A stretch of 64,000 bases of DNA, from contig JBCBNV010000002.1 of assembly GCA_039821605.1 (NCBI GenBank), forward strand, positions 124,001-188,000, read 5' to 3'. Below, piece after piece: positions 61,830 through 64,000 of the stretch (positions are counted from its first letter, which is position 1; every line of letters starts with the position of its first letter). The translations under genes were made by a program, and so were the position numbers. The stretch is from CALBPI01 sp039821605 (GTDB lineage: Bacteria; Pseudomonadota; Gammaproteobacteria; Steroidobacterales; Woeseiaceae). The notes beneath the pieces are model-generated. The model was not told the DNA's origin. It ran no database searches and saw nothing but the letters and a program-made list of their open reading frames with translations.

Positions 61830-62709
61830 GTCGTCGAATGCCTTCGAGCAGAATCCAGCCATCCTGCACGGCAGTGGGGTCGAACTCAACGAACGGGTCG
61901 TAAGCTTTGGCGACGGCTTCGGCCTGGTCGGCCAGTATGCCGGACAACAGCAGCCGCCCGCCCGGTTTGACGGCCATTGCTATGAGCGCGGCGAGCTCGA
62001 TGAGCGGCTGCGCGAGGATGTTGGCCACCACGACGTCGAACTGACCGGGCTCGGCTGCCATGGGTGCAATCACCGTTTCGATCTCGCCTGCCACGCCGTT
62101 GGCCCGGGCGTTCTCGCGCGTGGCCGTCAGCGCCTGCGGGTCGATATCGGTGGCCAGCACGGAGGCCGCGCCCAGCTTGAGCGCGGCGATGGCGAGGATC
62201 CCAGAGCCGCAGCCGAAGTCGAGCACGCGCGCGCCCTGGGGGGCGCGGGTCGCGAGCGCTGTGAGGCACAAGGCGGTTGTTGCGTGCGTGCCCGTTCCAA
62301 ACGCGAGGCCCGGGTCGAGTCGCAGCACCACATCGTCGCCCGTGTCGACGTCCGCGCCGTGCGGCAACACCCAGAGCCGATCCGCGAACCGCATGGGCTG
62401 GTAGTCGCGCAGCCATTCCCGTTCCCATTCGCGGTCGGGCAGCAGGCTCACGTTCAGAGCGGGCAGGTCGTGGCCATCGAGCTGTGCGGCCAGCGTCAGC
62501 CCGATACGCTCGATGCTCGCGTCCTCGGCGAACAGCGCCGTGAGCCTGGCCTCACGCCAGAGCGGCGCCTCACCCGGCGCGGGTTCGAGAATGGGTTGGT
62601 CCGCCGCGTCCGTGTAGGTGACTGCGACAGCGCCTGCCGCGAGCAGTGCGGACTCGACGGTATCGGCGTCGAGCTCGGCCAACGCCAGCGTTACCTGCTG
62701 CCAGGCCAT
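61822..62709 (-). CDS. prmA: Ribosomal protein L11 methyltransferase
   Basis: Protein of 295 residues. N-terminal MAWQQVTLALAELDADTVES is the usual PrmA start, and the SAM site VLDFGCGSGILAIAALKLGA plus VVANILAQPLIEL are intact. PrmA trimethylates ribosomal protein L11. It overlaps the DUF3426 start by eight bases and lies nine bases after accC. Confidence 0.96.
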   Translation of the reverse strand: MAWQQVTLALAELDADTVESALLAAGAVAVTYTDAADQPILEPAPGEAPLWREARLTALFAEDASIERIGLTLAAQLDGHDLPALNVSLLPDREWEREWLRDYQPMRFADRLWVLPHGADVDTGDDVVLRLDPGLAFGTGTHATTALCLTALATRAPQGARVLDFGCGSGILAIAALKLGAASVLATDIDPQALTATRENARANGVAGEIETVIAPMAAEPGQFDVVVANILAQPLIELAALIAMAVKPGGRLLLSGILADQAEAVAKAYDPFVEFDPTAVQDGWILLEGIRRRD

Positions 62710-62718
62710 AGTCGCGCG

Positions 62719-64000
62719 TCAGAGACCGAGTCGTTTCTCGAGATAGTGAATATCCGTGCCGCCGGCCAGTACCGCGCCGTGTTGCAGGATCTCGAGGTGC
62801 AGGTCGATGTTGGTCTTGATGCCCTCGATCACCATCTCGCTCAATGCGCCCCGCATACGCGCGATCGCCACGTCGCGCGTGTCGCCGTGCGTCAGCAGCT
62901 TGCCGATCATCGAGTCGTAGTAGGGTGGTACGCGGTAGCCGTTGTAGATGTGGCTCTCGACACGCACGCCGGGTCCACCCGGGGCGTGCCAGAGGTCGAC
63001 GGTACCGGGCGACGGCATGAACGTCTTCGGGTCTTCGGCGTTGATGCGGCATTCGATGGCGTGGCCGCGCATGACCACCTCGTCCTGCGTGAACGACAGC
63101 GGCTCGCCGGACGCAATCGACAGCTGCTCGCGAACGATGTCGATTCCCGTGACGAGTTCCGTGACGGGGTGCTCCACCTGCAGGCGTGTATTCATCTCGA
63201 TGAAGTAGAACTCGTTGTCCTGGAACAGGAACTCGAAGGTGCCCGCATTGGAGTAGCCAATCTCGAGGCAGGCCCGCGCGCAGCGCTCGCCCATCTTGTC
63301 GCGCAGTGCCTGCGGCAGTCCCGGCGCGGGCGCTTCCTCGATGACCTTCTGGTGGCGGCGCTGCATGGAGCAGTCACGCTCGCCCAGGTGCACCGCATTG
63401 CCATGCTTGTCGGCCAGCACCTGGAATTCGATGTGGCGGGGTCGCTCGAGGAATTTCTCCATGTACACGACGGGGTTGCCAAAGGCAGCGTCGGCCTCGG
63501 CGCGCGTCAGGTTGATGGCGTTCACGAGTGACGGCTCGCTGTGCACGACGCGCATACCCCGGCCACCGCCGCCGCCTGCGGCCTTGATGATCACGGGGTA
63601 GCCGATATCGCGCGCGATGCGGAGGTTCTCATCGGGGTCGTCGCCCAGCGGGCCGTCCGAGCCGGGTACCGTGGGCACGCCGGCTTCTTTCATGGCCTTG
63701 ATGGCCTCGACCTTGTCGCCCATGAGCTTGATGCACTTGGCGTTGGGCCCGATAAACGTAAAGCCCGATTTCTCGACGCTGTCGGCGAAGTCGGCGTTCT
63801 CGGACAGGAATCCGTAACCCGGATGGATCGCGACGGAGTCCGTGACCTCGGCCGCCGAAATAATCGCCGCCTTGTTCAGGTAGCTGTCGGTCGAGCTCGG
63901 CGGTCCGATGCAGACACTCTCATCGGCCAGCAGCACGTGTTTCAAGTTCTTGTCGGCCGTCGAGTAGACGGCGACGGTTTTGATGCCGAGCTCGCGGCAC
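62719..64000 (-). CDS. accC: Biotin carboxylase subunit of acetyl-CoA carboxylase (5' end beyond window)
   Basis: The frame is open to the window edge, so the first 20 or so residues are missing. Visible motifs: KTVAVYSTADKNLKHVLLAD, SEVTDSVAIHPGYGFLSENA-type segment, ATP-grasp AAGGGGGRGMRVV, ERDCSMQRRHQKVIEEAP, EFLFQDNEFYFIEMNTRLQV and GHAIECRINAEDP. It carboxylates biotin on AccB, the first step of fatty-acid synthesis. AccB normally precedes it and would lie outside. Confidence 0.96.
   Translation of the reverse strand, partial: CRELGIKTVAVYSTADKNLKHVLLADESVCIGPPSSTDSYLNKAAIISAAEVTDSVAIHPGYGFLSENADFADSVEKSGFTFIGPNAKCIKLMGDKVEAIKAMKEAGVPTVPGSDGPLGDDPDENLRIARDIGYPVIIKAAGGGGGRGMRVVHSEPSLVNAINLTRAEADAAFGNPVVYMEKFLERPRHIEFQVLADKHGNAVHLGERDCSMQRRHQKVIEEAPAPGLPQALRDKMGERCARACLEIGYSNAGTFEFLFQDNEFYFIEMNTRLQVEHPVTELVTGIDIVREQLSIASGEPLSFTQDEVVMRGHAIECRINAEDPKTFMPSPGTVDLWHAPGGPGVRVESHIYNGYRVPPYYDSMIGKLLTHGDTRDVAIARMRGALSEMVIEGIKTNIDLHLEILQHGAVLAGGTDIHYLEKRLGL

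Noticed and set aside
1..64000. tRNA, rRNA genes, CRISPR arrays and insertion sequences
   Set aside because: None was recognised by eye; no regularly spaced direct repeats or transposase-like proteins are present.

Overview
The window is about 64 kb of GC-rich, densely coding bacterial chromosome. Several features point to a gammaproteobacterium: rhlB next to trxA-rho, a dusB-fis pair, a PlsB-type glycerol-3-phosphate acyltransferase, SohB, TrhO, CysQ, a YrfG-like phosphatase and an Ada-like methyltransferase. The TonB receptor style, the high GC and the N-terminal extensions on Rho and Fis suggest a marine or Xanthomonadales-like lineage, but the genus is inference. No prophage, insertion sequence, CRISPR array, tRNA or rRNA gene was seen, and all large genes look intact apart from the two cut by the window edges.

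Layout. 1-2 kb: start of a TonB-dependent receptor (minus strand), a 528-bp control region with a repeated TTGCAAAAAGC motif, a secreted protein and a DUF192 protein. 2.1-9.1 kb: a moxR/DUF58/DUF4381/VWA/VWA-TPR/BatD operon of the Bat aerotolerance type. 9.2-14.5 kb: Ada-like alkyl-DNA repair protein, EamA exporter, HAD phosphatase, alpha/beta hydrolase, OmpA-like protein and a small ORF with a clear terminator. 14.5-18.4 kb: DUF2797, lipoyl synthase, SohB and M48 lipoprotein. 18.4-24.9 kb: the four-gene ligase-associated DNA repair cassette (exonuclease, ATP-dependent ligase, Lhr-type helicase, phosphoesterase) followed by a coupled methyltransferase. 24.9-27.1 kb: desaturase and L,D-transpeptidase. 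27-38 kb: PLP enzyme, an orphan contractile-tail-sheath-like protein, a fused hydantoinase/oxoprolinase, a sodium:solute symporter, two tandem dynamin-like GTPases and an alkyltransferase-like protein. 38-39.8 kb: hydrolase, small acidic lipoprotein and PhzF. 39.8-44.7 kb: trehalose cassette otsB-GH15-otsA-glk (minus strand). 44.8-50.4 kb: plsB, two unusual nested hairpin elements, trhO, DUF465, cysQ and a nucleotidase-like HAD. 50.4-54.2 kb: rhlB divergent from trxA-rho. 54.2-64 kb: a minus-strand run in the order accC, prmA, DUF3426, dusB, fis, purH, purD, moeA, largely overlapping or tightly spaced.

Most striking: (1) between plsB and trhO, two long nested hairpins in opposite orientation share an identical 26-bp core but have different, internally complementary arms. 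This looks like a family of structured intergenic elements. (2) A tail-sheath homologue stands alone, with no tube, baseplate or ATPase genes around it. (3) A Fis protein carries a histone-like basic tail of about 60 residues. (4) A pair of membrane-associated GTPases sits downstream of a symporter. Gene families were recognised from sequence motifs by eye; no database search was run.
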